A DNA stretch of 64,000 nucleotides from Pirellulaceae bacterium (GTDB lineage: Bacteria; Planctomycetota; Planctomycetia; Pirellulales; Pirellulaceae), in contig JAHBXS010000003.1 in assembly GCA_019636375.1 (NCBI GenBank), positions 62,001 to 126,000 of the forward strand. Direction: 5' to 3'. This document shows, one piece after another, positions 18,218-27,317 of this stretch; the stretch's first letter is position 1; each line of letters opens with the position of its first letter. The notes under the pieces are model-generated. The model was given only the letters and a program-made list of their open reading frames with translations. It did no database searches and had not been told where the DNA came from. A program made the position numbers and the translations under genes.

Positions 18218-19333
18218 ATGTGGGCTCTAGTCAAGCCATTCTTGTTTCTTCTTCCGGCAGAGACCGCTCACGAGTGGTCGATGAAGGTTTTTTCGACACT
18301 TGACCGCTTGCCTTTTGTTCGTCGATCTTTATTTCGATTGACGAACATTGACGATCGTCGTCTGCAGACGGATGTCTGTGGAATCCGATTTCGAAATCCG
18401 GTTGGCCTAGCTGCTGGATTTGACAAAAACGCGCGATGGTTTGGGCCGCTCTCGGCCCTTGGATTTGGCTCCATTGAAATTGGATCGTTGACTGGCCAAG
18501 GGCAACCCGGAAACCCGAAGCCGCGATTGTTTCGCTTGCCCAGCGATCACGCCCTAATCAATCGAATGGGTTTCAACAATCAAGGTGCAGAAATCGCAGC
18601 GATAAATTTGGGAAAATCAAACGTTGCGGCCTTTCGAAAAACGACCGTTCTCGGAATCAATCTCGGCAAGACCAAGGTTGTTCCCAACGAGCAGGCCAAT
18701 CAAGACTACGCTTCCAGTTTTCGGCTTTTATATCCCTTCGCGGATTATTTTGTACTGAATGTCAGCTCACCGAACACACCCGGCCTGCGTGAACTGCAAG
18801 AGCGGGAACCACTCATTTCGCTGCTGCATACGGTTGACCAACTAAATACTGAATTGGCCGCTGCATCCCAAGTATCACGCCGCCCAGTTTTTTTAAAAAT
18901 TGCTCCCGATTTAACTGATGAGCAACTTCAGCAAATTGCCGAAATTGCCGCACAACCGTTCGTCGACGGCCTAATCGCCACCAATACAACAATCGCTCGG
19001 CCTGGACTCAAAACCTCCGTAGAACAAATTACGAAGATCGGCATGGGAGGACTCTCTGGGCAACCCCTTTACTCCCGCAGCCTCGAAGTTGTTCGCTTTC
19101 TTTACCGAGCTACTGGCGGAAAAAAGCCCATCATCGGCGTGGGAGGAATCTCCAATTCCGCTCAAGCCTGGGAGATGATCACGGCCGGCGCTAGTTTGCT
19201 GCAAATCTACACGGGACTAATCTACGGCGGACCATTTACCGTTTCGAAAATCAATCGTGGGCTCGTTCAGCAACTCGCTCGACACGGATTTGATTCAATT
19301 TCCCAAGCAGTCGGCAGCGCTCACAACGATTGA
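18218..19333 (+). CDS. pyrD: Dihydroorotate dehydrogenase (quinone), class 2
   Basis: Oxidises dihydroorotate to orotate in pyrimidine synthesis, passing electrons to quinone. At 371 residues it has the N-terminal helical extension of class 2 enzymes (KPFLFLLPAETAHEWSM), which binds the membrane. Conserved features are NPVGLAAGFDKNA, INRMGFNNQG, the catalytic Ser in NVSSPNTPGLR, and KIAPDLTDEQL. The FMN-phosphate motifs are NTT and GVGGI.N..AWEMI.AGASLLQIYTG. The 3' end overlaps the convergent membrane-protein gene by 13 bases. It follows the S1-like gene by about 70 bases, so a shared transcript is possible. Certain on family and class. Confidence 0.96.
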   Translation: MWALVKPFLFLLPAETAHEWSMKVFSTLDRLPFVRRSLFRLTNIDDRRLQTDVCGIRFRNPVGLAAGFDKNARWFGPLSALGFGSIEIGSLTGQGQPGNPKPRLFRLPSDHALINRMGFNNQGAEIAAINLGKSNVAAFRKTTVLGINLGKTKVVPNEQANQDYASSFRLLYPFADYFVLNVSSPNTPGLRELQEREPLISLLHTVDQLNTELAAASQVSRRPVFLKIAPDLTDEQLQQIAEIAAQPFVDGLIATNTTIARPGLKTSVEQITKIGMGGLSGQPLYSRSLEVVRFLYRATGGKKPIIGVGGISNSAQAWEMITAGASLLQIYTGLIYGGPFTVSKINRGLVQQLARHGFDSISQAVGSAHND

Positions 19334-20049
19334 GGCGGAGCCTTAGTTTCGTTACCACGTGCCGATTTCTTAACAGCCAACGTTTGATAGTACTCTTGAG
19401 ATTCGCGATCAACGCGTTCATGGGCTGTCGGTTCCCATTCGGCAATCACCCCATATCCCTCGAGTCCTAAAAACCAAATCATGAAACCCAACCACACGAC
19501 GCCGCTGACGACCAGCATCCGCTGAATAACCTTCAAGTCCGTTGCGTCGGCCCGAAAGAACACCACCAACATCACGACCGCCATCAGCAGGCTGGCACCA
19601 ATGAACCACACGTTGACATAGGCACTCCGCGCCGCCGACACGTAAAAGGCAATCACGGTGTACAACATTGGAAAAATCCACATCGCTGTTGCAAAAAGAT
19701 GTGAAATGTAGGCCCTGTCGACCGGAGAATTTCCCAAGCAAATCAAACCCAGGCAAGACAATATCCCAAACCCGGTGGCAAGCCGCATCGTCAGTGACTG
19801 CCTCGCATCTACCTTTATTAACATAATGAACATTGGTATCAACATCAGCCCGAGCACGATCAATGAACTGTTGAACAACCACGCCAACGGCAAAACGCTT
19901 CGACCGAGATCACTTAGAAAATAACCGTCCTCTGGAATTTGCTTCTCGGGAAGATAGACAGAACAGATGATGACCACCACGGCAAACTGGGCAACTCCCA
20001 ACAGAGAACATGCCAAAACACCTGCCAGCCAATAGCGAAGGGGATTCAT
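19321..20049 (-). CDS. Polytopic membrane protein, DUF998-like
   Basis: A 242-residue protein with about six hydrophobic helices (near residues 8-28, 53-75, 88-105, 115-137, 145-165, 175-195). A polar C-terminal tail of about 35 residues follows. The first extracytoplasmic loop contains DGYFLSDLGRS, and a later loop has GNSPVDRAYISHLFA. This arrangement resembles DUF998/Frag1-type membrane proteins. No catalytic signature can be claimed. It converges on pyrD with a 13-base overlap of the coding ends. Function unknown. Confidence 0.7.
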   Translation of the reverse strand: MNPLRYWLAGVLACSLLGVAQFAVVVIICSVYLPEKQIPEDGYFLSDLGRSVLPLAWLFNSSLIVLGLMLIPMFIMLIKVDARQSLTMRLATGFGILSCLGLICLGNSPVDRAYISHLFATAMWIFPMLYTVIAFYVSAARSAYVNVWFIGASLLMAVVMLVVFFRADATDLKVIQRMLVVSGVVWLGFMIWFLGLEGYGVIAEWEPTAHERVDRESQEYYQTLAVKKSARGNETKAPPQSL

Positions 20050-20198
20050 CGGTTTGCAACTCGGCTTTCGTGGGAAATGGTTTAAAGTTCAAAAATCGAC
20101 GGACTGAACCCCTGCGTCACTAATTTTAGCGGAAGATTCTTTGAGTTGTATCCCTTTTGAAATTCATTCATGGACAAGGCTTGGAACAGTGCTTCGAA

Positions 20199-20795
20199 TC
20201 AATTGTCAGGATTGAGCTCAGCCAATTCGGCAAACCATTCGGGCAATTGCTCTACCGGAAGGCCAACGACATTTGATGCCAAACCTTGTTCTAAACACAG
20301 CCAATCGGGACCGTCTTGATAGCCAAAGGCACCGGCCTTTTCCATCCATCCATCACTGGCCAAGTAATCCGCCAACTGCTCCTCCGTCAGGGGCCTCATG
20401 CACAAAACTGACACTTCAACTTTTTGCAACCAAAGGTGGCGGCGAACATCAAACAGACAGACACCGGTCAACACCCGGTGCCTTCGCCCGCTGAGCATCC
20501 GCAACATTCGCTCCGCGTCGGCTTCGTCGCGAGGCTTTCCTAAAATCTGCCCGTCGATTTCCGCGACCGTGTCCGCAGCCAAAATATAATCTGCGTTAGA
20601 TTGAGGCAAAACATCCAGTGCCTTGCTAAGCGCCCATTCGGCCACCAACTCTTCAGGCGTACAACCACTGCACAACCGCTGTTCGACCTTTTGATCCGGT
20701 GTAATGATGGTAAACTGGTAGCCAGCCTCCGCGAGTAGTTCTCTTCGGCGCGGAGATTGACTGGCCAAAACCAATGTCAAATCGAATCGATTCAC
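20199..20795 (-). CDS. Maf-family nucleotide pyrophosphatase
   Basis: House-cleaning nucleoside-triphosphate pyrophosphatase (dTTP/UTP or modified nucleotides), 198 residues. Family motifs are LASQSPRRRELL at the N-terminus, the KALDV region with Lys, AADTVAEIDGQILGKP with its Asp-Thr pair, and LSGRRHRVLTGV. A longer frame from a TTG at 20843 exists. The GTG at 20795 is preferred because it directly precedes the conserved beta-strand and has AAGGGACGGG upstream as a ribosome-binding site. It is divergent from the pseudouridine synthase gene with about 120 bases between. The precise substrate group (YhdE versus YceF type) was not resolved. Confidence 0.92.
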   Translation of the reverse strand: MNRFDLTLVLASQSPRRRELLAEAGYQFTIITPDQKVEQRLCSGCTPEELVAEWALSKALDVLPQSNADYILAADTVAEIDGQILGKPRDEADAERMLRMLSGRRHRVLTGVCLFDVRRHLWLQKVEVSVLCMRPLTEEQLADYLASDGWMEKAGAFGYQDGPDWLCLEQGLASNVVGLPVEQLPEWFAELAELNPDN

Positions 20796-20916
20796 AAATT
20801 CCCGTCCCTTAACAAAATTTGGCAAGGGCTTGCAACAGCCCAATCATTCCACAATTCATTTTATCTTAGCCGCAGACGACTCCGCGCGGTACCACCAAAA
20901 ACAACGAGCGATAGGG

Positions 20917-21603
20917 ATGCTTAACCATTCAACAATCATTTTCGAAGACAATCATTTGTTGGTGGTTAACAAACCGGCAGGACTTGTTACTCAAGGAGCA
21001 TTGGAGAATCAGCCGAGCCTCGTCGAGCAAGCCCGACAATATTTGAAGGTCAAGTACCAAAAACCTGGAAACGTTTTTGTCGGGGTCGTCAGCCGCCTGG
21101 ACCGTCTCGTCTCTGGGGTGATCGTCCTCGCGCGAACCAGCAAAGCCGCAGCGAGATTAAATCAACAATTCAGCCAAGGCTCCGTGATTAAACGTTATTG
21201 GGCCTTAGTCCCCGCGACTCCGAAAATCGACGAACGAGCGGAACTCACGCATTACGTCCGCAAAGACGAGTTGCAACAAAAAATGGTTGCCGAGCCCAAA
21301 CCGAGCCCAGAAAATCAAGTCGCCAAACTGTCTTATCAGATTCTCGAAGAAAAAAATCGCCAAAGGTTGCTGGAAATTACTCTACTGACCGGGAGAAAAC
21401 ACCAGATTCGGGTCCAGTTGGCGGCCCTGGGAATTCCGATTGTCGGGGACGCAAAATATGGGAGCCGATACGATTTTCCGGTTGGTATCGGTTTGCATAG
21501 CCGATTCTTGGAATTCGAGCATCCCACCCAAAAGAACCGGCTAACTTTCGATTGTTTTCCGCCAGAATATTGGAGTTTTCCCTTTGACGGGATACATTAT
21601 TAA
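20917..21603 (+). CDS. RluA-family RNA pseudouridine synthase
   Basis: Isomerises a uridine in rRNA or tRNA. The 228-residue protein lacks an S4 domain and starts directly with the catalytic fold (IIFEDNHLLVVNKPAGLVTQ). The catalytic Asp is D62 in SRLDRLVSGVIVLA, a variant of the usual HRLDRxTSG. TGRKHQIRVQLAALGIPIVGDAKYG closes the family signature. ATG 20917, with GATAGGG upstream, is preferred over a longer TTG-initiated frame from 20830 that would overlap the maf region. The target uridine cannot be told from sequence. Alone on the plus strand and followed by the kinase gene after about 70 bases. Confidence 0.92.
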   Translation: MLNHSTIIFEDNHLLVVNKPAGLVTQGALENQPSLVEQARQYLKVKYQKPGNVFVGVVSRLDRLVSGVIVLARTSKAAARLNQQFSQGSVIKRYWALVPATPKIDERAELTHYVRKDELQQKMVAEPKPSPENQVAKLSYQILEEKNRQRLLEITLLTGRKHQIRVQLAALGIPIVGDAKYGSRYDFPVGIGLHSRFLEFEHPTQKNRLTFDCFPPEYWSFPFDGIHY

Positions 21604-21672
21604 GGGCTCCTTTAGGCGCTCACTAATTTCAGTATCGCAGGTCGCCGGTTTCATTCCCTCGAACAATCACCT

Positions 21673-23043
21673 ATGAGCTTGGTCCAATCGAAATTTCGAG
21701 AAGCGGCAATTGCCAGTGGCTTGGTCAGCGAAGACCAATTCACTTCGACCTTGAAAGGGATTGAACGAGCCCAAATTAACAAAGGCGAACCGAACAAGCC
21801 GATTACGGACAAAGAGATCGCGTCCCGCATGGTCGCGATCCAACTTTTGACCCCGTACCAAGCCGACCAACTTCTATCCGGACGGACCAAGATGCGGTTG
21901 GGTCCCTATGTGATTACCGACTGGATCGGCCAAGGGGGAATGGGGCAAGTCTTCAAGGCGGTACATGAAATGCTGGGGCGTGAATGCGCTATCAAAGTTT
22001 TACCCCTCAACAAAACGACTCACGAAGCCATTGAGAATTTTCGACGTGAGATTCGAGCTCAAGCGAAACTCGATCACCACAATCTCGTACGGGCCTTTGA
22101 CGCCGGCGAAGACGGTAACGTCCACTATCTTGTTGTCGAGTATGTGCCCGGGACCGATCTGCGCAGGCTTGTCCGTGCCAAGGGAAAATTGTCAGTCAAT
22201 CAAGCGGCGAGCATCATTCGACAAGCAGCGTTTGGCCTTGCTCACGCTCACGACCGAAATTTGATTCATCGAGACATCAAACCCGGCAACATTTTGGTCA
22301 CCCCCGACGGCATCGCGAAACTTTCCGACTTGGGGTTAGCTTTCTGCCTTAACGATCAAGACGACCCGCGCATGGGAAAGATTGTGGGGACGGCAGACTA
22401 TTTGTCCCCCGAACAAATCAAGGCACCGTTGGAAGTGACCGAGGCCAGCGACATTTACTCGCTGGGTTGCACCCTGTACTACGCCGTTACCGGAAAGGTC
22501 CCTTACCCTGGCGGAACGACAAAGAGCAAAGCCCGCCGGCACCTCGACGAAACGCCTTGGCACCCGCGGCGATTCAATGAGGAGGTCAGTGATGAATTTG
22601 TAGACCTCATCGGCGACATGATGGAAAAGAATCCCGCCGAACGAATTCAAACGGCCAAAGAAGTCATCGAACGCCTCTCACCTTGGGCCAAAGAAGAAGA
22701 CGTTTCCATCAGTGAAAGTGACAGTCGCCGTCGCTGGATGGCCGCTCCCGTTCCAAGTGATCAAGAAACCGATCCCAATGATATTGCTGACTTGGCAATG
22801 AGCGAAATCAGTGGCAGCGGCACACACGAAACCCACCAAAGCTATTCCGGTACGAATCCGCTGGAAACAAGCAAACCCAAACCGCCGCCCCCGGGGGGAA
22901 TCATCGAGACCTACTCCAAGGTCGCTCATTTGCCAAACGAGCCTCTATCATTCAACCTCAGCGCCCTTGTGATCACCGGGGTCTCCTGCGGTGCCTTAGG
23001 TGCCTTGATCGGGTTCATTATTGGGTTTGTTTTGGGACGTTAA
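21673..23043 (+). CDS. Transmembrane serine/threonine protein kinase (Hanks type)
   Basis: The 456-residue protein has an N-terminal helical region of about 75 residues seen in planctomycete kinases, then a full kinase domain. The glycine loop is IGQGGMGQVFKA, the ATP-anchoring Lys is K108 in CAIKVL, the catalytic loop is HRDIKPGN (199-206, D201), and the metal motif is DLG (D219) instead of DFG. The activation segment contains GTADYLSPEQ. A Pro/Ser/Gly linker follows, and one C-terminal hydrophobic segment (about 428-453) anchors the enzyme. The absence of anything beyond that helix means there is no extracellular sensor. Substrates are unknown. It is expected to be active since all catalytic residues are present. 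Confidence 0.93.
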   Translation: MSLVQSKFREAAIASGLVSEDQFTSTLKGIERAQINKGEPNKPITDKEIASRMVAIQLLTPYQADQLLSGRTKMRLGPYVITDWIGQGGMGQVFKAVHEMLGRECAIKVLPLNKTTHEAIENFRREIRAQAKLDHHNLVRAFDAGEDGNVHYLVVEYVPGTDLRRLVRAKGKLSVNQAASIIRQAAFGLAHAHDRNLIHRDIKPGNILVTPDGIAKLSDLGLAFCLNDQDDPRMGKIVGTADYLSPEQIKAPLEVTEASDIYSLGCTLYYAVTGKVPYPGGTTKSKARRHLDETPWHPRRFNEEVSDEFVDLIGDMMEKNPAERIQTAKEVIERLSPWAKEEDVSISESDSRRRWMAAPVPSDQETDPNDIADLAMSEISGSGTHETHQSYSGTNPLETSKPKPPPPGGIIETYSKVAHLPNEPLSFNLSALVITGVSCGALGALIGFIIGFVLGR

Positions 23044-23163
23044 TTCCATGGGCGCGACTCGCAAGTGGTGACTTGAATCCAGCTGCGACTCGTTTTAAGC
23101 TTGGAACAACTGCCTCAACCAACATCACTTGCGAATTTCGTTTCGTGTCAAAACGAGAATCAA

Positions 23164-23544
23164 ATGCCTCCCCCATTGCGACGCTCCGAACAAATCGTTT
23201 CAGCCCTCCTCTTGATACTGGGATTGGCTGGAATTGGATATTTCGTCTGGAGTCAATTGCAATCCCAATCGCAACTCATTAACGTCGATGAAGCAACACG
23301 ATTCGGAAACGTTTTTGCTGTCGACGTAAATCGGGCCACGGTTGATGAGTTGGCCATCTTGCCTGGAATCGGCCCCAAACTTGCCCGCGAAATTGTCGAT
23401 TTCCGCACTGCAAATGGTCCGTTGAACCGCCCAGAAGACCTCCTAAATGTTCCTGGAATTGGCCCGCAGAAACTGGAAGCCATTCGCAGTTTCCTCGCCC
23501 CGATGTCCGAAGCCTTTTTCAATCCCCTAAACCCAGAACGGTAA
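23164..23544 (+). CDS. Membrane-tethered ComEA-like helix-hairpin-helix protein
   Basis: The 126-residue product has one N-terminal hydrophobic helix (about residues 10-28). A short linker and a tandem helix-hairpin-helix DNA-binding unit follow. The two hairpins are VNRATVDELAILPGIGPKLA and the later NVPGIGPQKLEAI. This is the ComEA architecture, in which the HhH domain binds incoming DNA at the outer face of the membrane. A longer frame starts at a TTG at 23101; ATG 23164 gives the normal short N-terminus. No comEC or pilus gene is near, so a competence role is inferred only from family. Confidence 0.85.
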   Translation: MPPPLRRSEQIVSALLLILGLAGIGYFVWSQLQSQSQLINVDEATRFGNVFAVDVNRATVDELAILPGIGPKLAREIVDFRTANGPLNRPEDLLNVPGIGPQKLEAIRSFLAPMSEAFFNPLNPER

Positions 23545-23586
23545 GCCTTCGACCGCTAAATTGTCATCGGCTGGACTTAACTGCTT

Positions 23587-24633
23587 TTAACTCGGCATTA
23601 CGAACGCCGCCTTGAGGCAACCGTGTCGCCGATTAGAGAAGACATCGTAGGCTTCGACGCAATCGGACATCTCAAACTGATGCGTGATGAATGCATCAAG
23701 CGTAAATTCTCCGGCAGCGACCCGCTCAGAAAGTTGGTCCATGTAATGCCGCGCTGGACAGCGTCCTGTTTTGTAAACCAGATTCTTGTCGTAAGCAGCA
23801 ACTGGAGAAAAAGCGAAATGCTCTGTGCAGTGACAACCAATCACCGACATCGTTCCACCCGGTCGAATCAATTGATAGGCCAACTTTTGTGCGGCTGGTA
23901 AACCAACAAGTTCCAATACCGCATCGGCACCTCGACCGTCGGAAAATTTTGCCATAACCTGTTCTGCCGATTCAGGTGTTGCGGAAATGGCCCCCAATTT
24001 TTCAGCGTGTTCGCGGCGCTCAGCCACCGTATCAATCGCGACGACATGAGACGCCTGCATCGAGCGCGCGGCGATGATCGCCATGAGTCCTACAGTCCCG
24101 CAGCCGATGACGGCATAGGTTCCACCAGAGCGGACTCCTGCCATTTCAGCGCAAAAATATCCGGTGCTGAAATTGTCTCCAAGCAATAACGCAGATGCCG
24201 CAGATAAACCGTTGGGAATCGGTTTGAGAGTACCCTCGGCCAACGGAACCCGCACGTACTCAGCCTGCCCCCCATGAAGCCCTCGACCGTTTTGACGCCA
24301 TCCAAAAAGTTGCCCGGAAACACAGCGACTGGTCAATCCGATTTGACAGTAAAAACACCTCCCGCAGGAGGTCGAGAACGGGGCAAACACACGTTGGCCA
24401 ATGGTGATGCTCTTTACCGAACTACCAATCTCGACAACTTCTCCCACAAACTCGTGCCCCATCGCGGTTCCTGGATCAAGGCCGACTTCGCGCCCCAAGA
24501 ACGGGTGCAAGTCCGATCCGCACAACCCCGCTAACTCGACGCGGACGATGGCATCTTGCGAGTCCTCGATCGTCGGATCGGGGATTTCTCGCATGGCGAC
24601 TTTGCCTACCGACTCAAAACAGATGGCTTTCAT
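23587..24633 (-). CDS. Zinc-dependent medium-chain alcohol dehydrogenase
   Basis: A 348-residue MDR-family enzyme. The catalytic-zinc ligands are in CGSDLHPF and GHEFVGEV. A structural zinc site with spaced cysteines lies in the CGRCFYCQ...C segment. The Rossmann motif GCGTVGLMAI comes later, followed by an acidic residue (VVAID) that favours NAD over NADP. The order and length match glutathione-independent formaldehyde, sorbitol or threonine dehydrogenase-like enzymes. The true substrate cannot be deduced. It is divergent from the SDR gene at 24804, with about 170 bases between them. Planctomycetes carry many such paralogues, so specificity is unassigned. Confidence 0.9.
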   Translation of the reverse strand: MKAICFESVGKVAMREIPDPTIEDSQDAIVRVELAGLCGSDLHPFLGREVGLDPGTAMGHEFVGEVVEIGSSVKSITIGQRVFAPFSTSCGRCFYCQIGLTSRCVSGQLFGWRQNGRGLHGGQAEYVRVPLAEGTLKPIPNGLSAASALLLGDNFSTGYFCAEMAGVRSGGTYAVIGCGTVGLMAIIAARSMQASHVVAIDTVAERREHAEKLGAISATPESAEQVMAKFSDGRGADAVLELVGLPAAQKLAYQLIRPGGTMSVIGCHCTEHFAFSPVAAYDKNLVYKTGRCPARHYMDQLSERVAAGEFTLDAFITHQFEMSDCVEAYDVFSNRRHGCLKAAFVMPS

Positions 24634-24803
24634 AACCCTCTCACCAAATATAATTGTTTTAGACTATAATCTCGCAATTCAGGAGAAATGGGGGGCAGGT
24701 TCTCTTATGGAACCGACGCAAAGGGCAATTCCGTTGAAGAGCTGTCGACTCCATTTCTCTTCGACATTTTTCGCCGCCTTTAATTGATCTCGGTTCCCAT
24801 TGT

Positions 24804-25796
24804 ATGACAATAGCTTTGGTAACGGGTGCCAATGGATTCCTTGGTTCCTGCTTGGTTCGCCATCTTCTCGCAAGAGGCTACACCGTTCGTGCATTGGTAC
24901 GCAGCGGTAGTGACGCTTTGGCAAATTTGGGTGCCGAAGTCGTCCATGGCGATCTGCGAATGATGGAGAGTGTCGAACAAGCGGTCAAGGGTGTTGACGT
25001 CGTCTTTCATGCCGCAGCCGTGTCAGGTTTTTGGGGGTCTTGGAAACATTTCCACTCCAACAATACTTTGGCCACGATCAACGTGGTGGATGCCTGCCTC
25101 AATGCGAAAGTCCAGCGGTTGGTTTACACCAGCAGTCCCAGTGTTACCTTTGACGGCCAACACCAAATTAACGTCGACGAGTCGGCCCCCTATTCGCAAA
25201 AGTGGCTTGCCCATTACCCACACAGCAAAGCGTTGGCGGAAAAATATGTGCTGGATGCCAATGATGGACAACAGTTTTTGACATGCGCGTTGCGGCCACA
25301 TTTAATTTGGGGTCCCGGAGATCACCATTTGATCCCGCGTCTACTGACTCGCGCTCGGGAAAAGAAGTTGATGCGAGTTGGCGACGGGGCGAACCAAATC
25401 GATAACATCTACGTAGATAATGCGGCAACGGCACACATTCAAGCAGCCGAAGCCCTTCGTCCCGGCGGAGTGGTCTGCGGTCGTGCGTACTTTATTTCGC
25501 AGGGCGATCCAGTCAACTGCTGGAACTGGATCAATGACATCCTCAAGGCTGCGGGCCTTGAGCGCGTCAAGCGTTCAATTTCGTATTATTGGGCTTATCG
25601 CCTGGGCTACGCCTGCGAACTCTATCACGAAATGTTCGATATCCAACGCGAACCCAGGATGACGCGATTTTTGGCGGCCCAGCTTGCCAAGTCTCACTAC
25701 TTCAACATCAATCGAGCCCGCCGCGATTTTGGATTTACCTGCGATGTTTCGCTGGACGAAGGGATGTCCCGCTTGGAAGCCAGCTTGCGTTCGTGA
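24804..25796 (+). CDS. NAD-dependent epimerase / 3-beta-HSD-like short-chain dehydrogenase
   Basis: A 330-residue extended SDR. The cofactor motif is TGANGFLGSCL at the N-terminus. A conserved HAAAVSG region follows, then YTSSPSV at the active-site Ser region and the YPHSKALAEK catalytic Tyr-Lys pair. LRPHLIWGPGD is typical of the 3-beta-hydroxysteroid dehydrogenase/OleD branch. The enzyme probably oxidises or reduces a hydrophobic alcohol or ketone. OleD, which reduces 2-alkyl-3-ketoacids in long-chain olefin synthesis, is the closest characterised relative I can name, but no oleA, oleB or oleC lies nearby. ATG 24804 is a natural start. Confident on superfamily, low on substrate. Confidence 0.88.
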   Translation: MTIALVTGANGFLGSCLVRHLLARGYTVRALVRSGSDALANLGAEVVHGDLRMMESVEQAVKGVDVVFHAAAVSGFWGSWKHFHSNNTLATINVVDACLNAKVQRLVYTSSPSVTFDGQHQINVDESAPYSQKWLAHYPHSKALAEKYVLDANDGQQFLTCALRPHLIWGPGDHHLIPRLLTRAREKKLMRVGDGANQIDNIYVDNAATAHIQAAEALRPGGVVCGRAYFISQGDPVNCWNWINDILKAAGLERVKRSISYYWAYRLGYACELYHEMFDIQREPRMTRFLAAQLAKSHYFNINRARRDFGFTCDVSLDEGMSRLEASLRS

Positions 25797-25923
25797 TTTT
25801 TCAACGTTGTGACCGATTTTTAAACGCGAATTCCCTCGCAAATCGATAGCAGAAAAATCTCCGTTGATTTTTTATGACCCTTTGCAAGAATGTTGAGAAT
25901 ACTGGCATTTTGGAGAGAGCATC

Positions 25924-27099
25924 GTGAAGCAGACCTTTCTTTTGTGTATTTGTTCAGCATTTCTAGGGGGCGTGGGTGCCTTGGTCGCTTGGAGCTATTA
26001 CCACACTCCTCCGACGGCCGTTGCAGACGCTTGGGGCAATGCGTCTTGGCAACTCAATTCTGGCCCCAGCCCAGTCGATCCAAGTTCGCCTCTGAGCCCG
26101 GCTGGGGTTTTTCAAGAAACGCTTTCGCAAGAAGAACTGATTAACGTCAACGTTTACGATGCCACCAATCGAAGTGTCGTGAACATCAACTGTGTCGCCG
26201 AAGTAAAAGACAATTTTTTCAGAGTGGCTATCCCACAAGAGGGATCCGGGTCAGGTTGGGTTTTGGATTTAGACGGTCGAATCGTCACCAACAATCACGT
26301 GATTGCCAATGCAAACAAAATCGATGTGACCTTATTTGACGGAACAACTTTTCCCGCCAAGGTTGTAGGAACGGATCCCACTACCGATGTCGCCGTGATT
26401 CAAATCAATGCCCCCAAGGAATCTCTGTTTCCGCTCGTGTTCGGGGATTCAAGCCAATTGAAGGTCGGCCAAAAGGTACTCGCGATCGGCAATCCCTTTG
26501 GCCTCGAAAGGACCCTGACCGTGGGGATCATCTCCAGTCTTAACCGTTCATTGGACGCTAAGCGTGGTGGTCGCACGATGAATAACATTATCCAACTTGA
26601 TGCCGCCCTAAACCAAGGAAATTCGGGAGGGCCGTTGATGAACAGCAATGGAAAGCTGATTGGAATGAACACGGCGATCGCTTCCAAGACTGGTGAAAAT
26701 ACAGGTGTAGGTTTCGCGGTCCCCGTGAACACGATCAAGCGAGTCCTGCCGGAGCTAATTCGGTTCGGCAAAGTGATTCGGGCCAACTTAGGTGTTGAAG
26801 CCTATCTGCCGACCAATCAGGGAGTTGCCATCGGCTACGTCGAACCTGACAGCCCAGCAGACAAAGCTGGTTTGCGAGGGCTGATCGTCGTTGAGGTACG
26901 CCAATTCGGAAACATGATGACCAAAAGACAAACACGGCAAACCCCGGACATCATTGTCGAAATCGATGACCAAAAAGTAAGAACGCCTGATGACGTGATT
27001 CGACTGCTTGACATAAAAAAACCCGGCGATCAAATCGCACTTAAAATTTCTCGGGGCGGAAAGACCTTAAACGTCCCTGTGACGTTAGGAGTTGAGTAG
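25924..27099 (+). CDS. HtrA/Deg-family periplasmic serine protease
   Basis: The 391-residue protein has an N-terminal membrane anchor or signal (FLLCICSAFLGGVGALVAW). A trypsin-like domain follows with the catalytic triad: His in TNNHVIAN, Asp in TTDVAVIQI and Ser in GNSGGPL (S234). A single C-terminal PDZ domain (about 285-385) carries an internal insertion (EVRQFGNMMTKRQTRQ) before the DIIVEIDD strand. Degradation or quality control of envelope proteins is expected. The start is GTG 25924, with GGAGAG just upstream as ribosome-binding site. A single PDZ makes it DegS-like in layout. No sigma factor or anti-sigma gene is adjacent. Confidence 0.93.
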   Translation: MKQTFLLCICSAFLGGVGALVAWSYYHTPPTAVADAWGNASWQLNSGPSPVDPSSPLSPAGVFQETLSQEELINVNVYDATNRSVVNINCVAEVKDNFFRVAIPQEGSGSGWVLDLDGRIVTNNHVIANANKIDVTLFDGTTFPAKVVGTDPTTDVAVIQINAPKESLFPLVFGDSSQLKVGQKVLAIGNPFGLERTLTVGIISSLNRSLDAKRGGRTMNNIIQLDAALNQGNSGGPLMNSNGKLIGMNTAIASKTGENTGVGFAVPVNTIKRVLPELIRFGKVIRANLGVEAYLPTNQGVAIGYVEPDSPADKAGLRGLIVVEVRQFGNMMTKRQTRQTPDIIVEIDDQKVRTPDDVIRLLDIKKPGDQIALKISRGGKTLNVPVTLGVE

Positions 27100-27317
27100 G
27101 TCAAAGCCAGTCGGCAACCGTTCGTTGGTTTCGCCCATCAATCAGCCAGCGTAGGTAATCGAAGATTTTCGCGCTGAAATTGCGCCATCGCAGTGTGAAA
27201 AATTCTAGGTCTCGGTCGGCAATGCGGCGTCCTGGGTGTTGCTGAAGGTCCAAGGTACCGATAACATATTGCTTGCTTGAACCTCACATCGTTACCTTCT
27301 TCCTATGGACACCTCGC

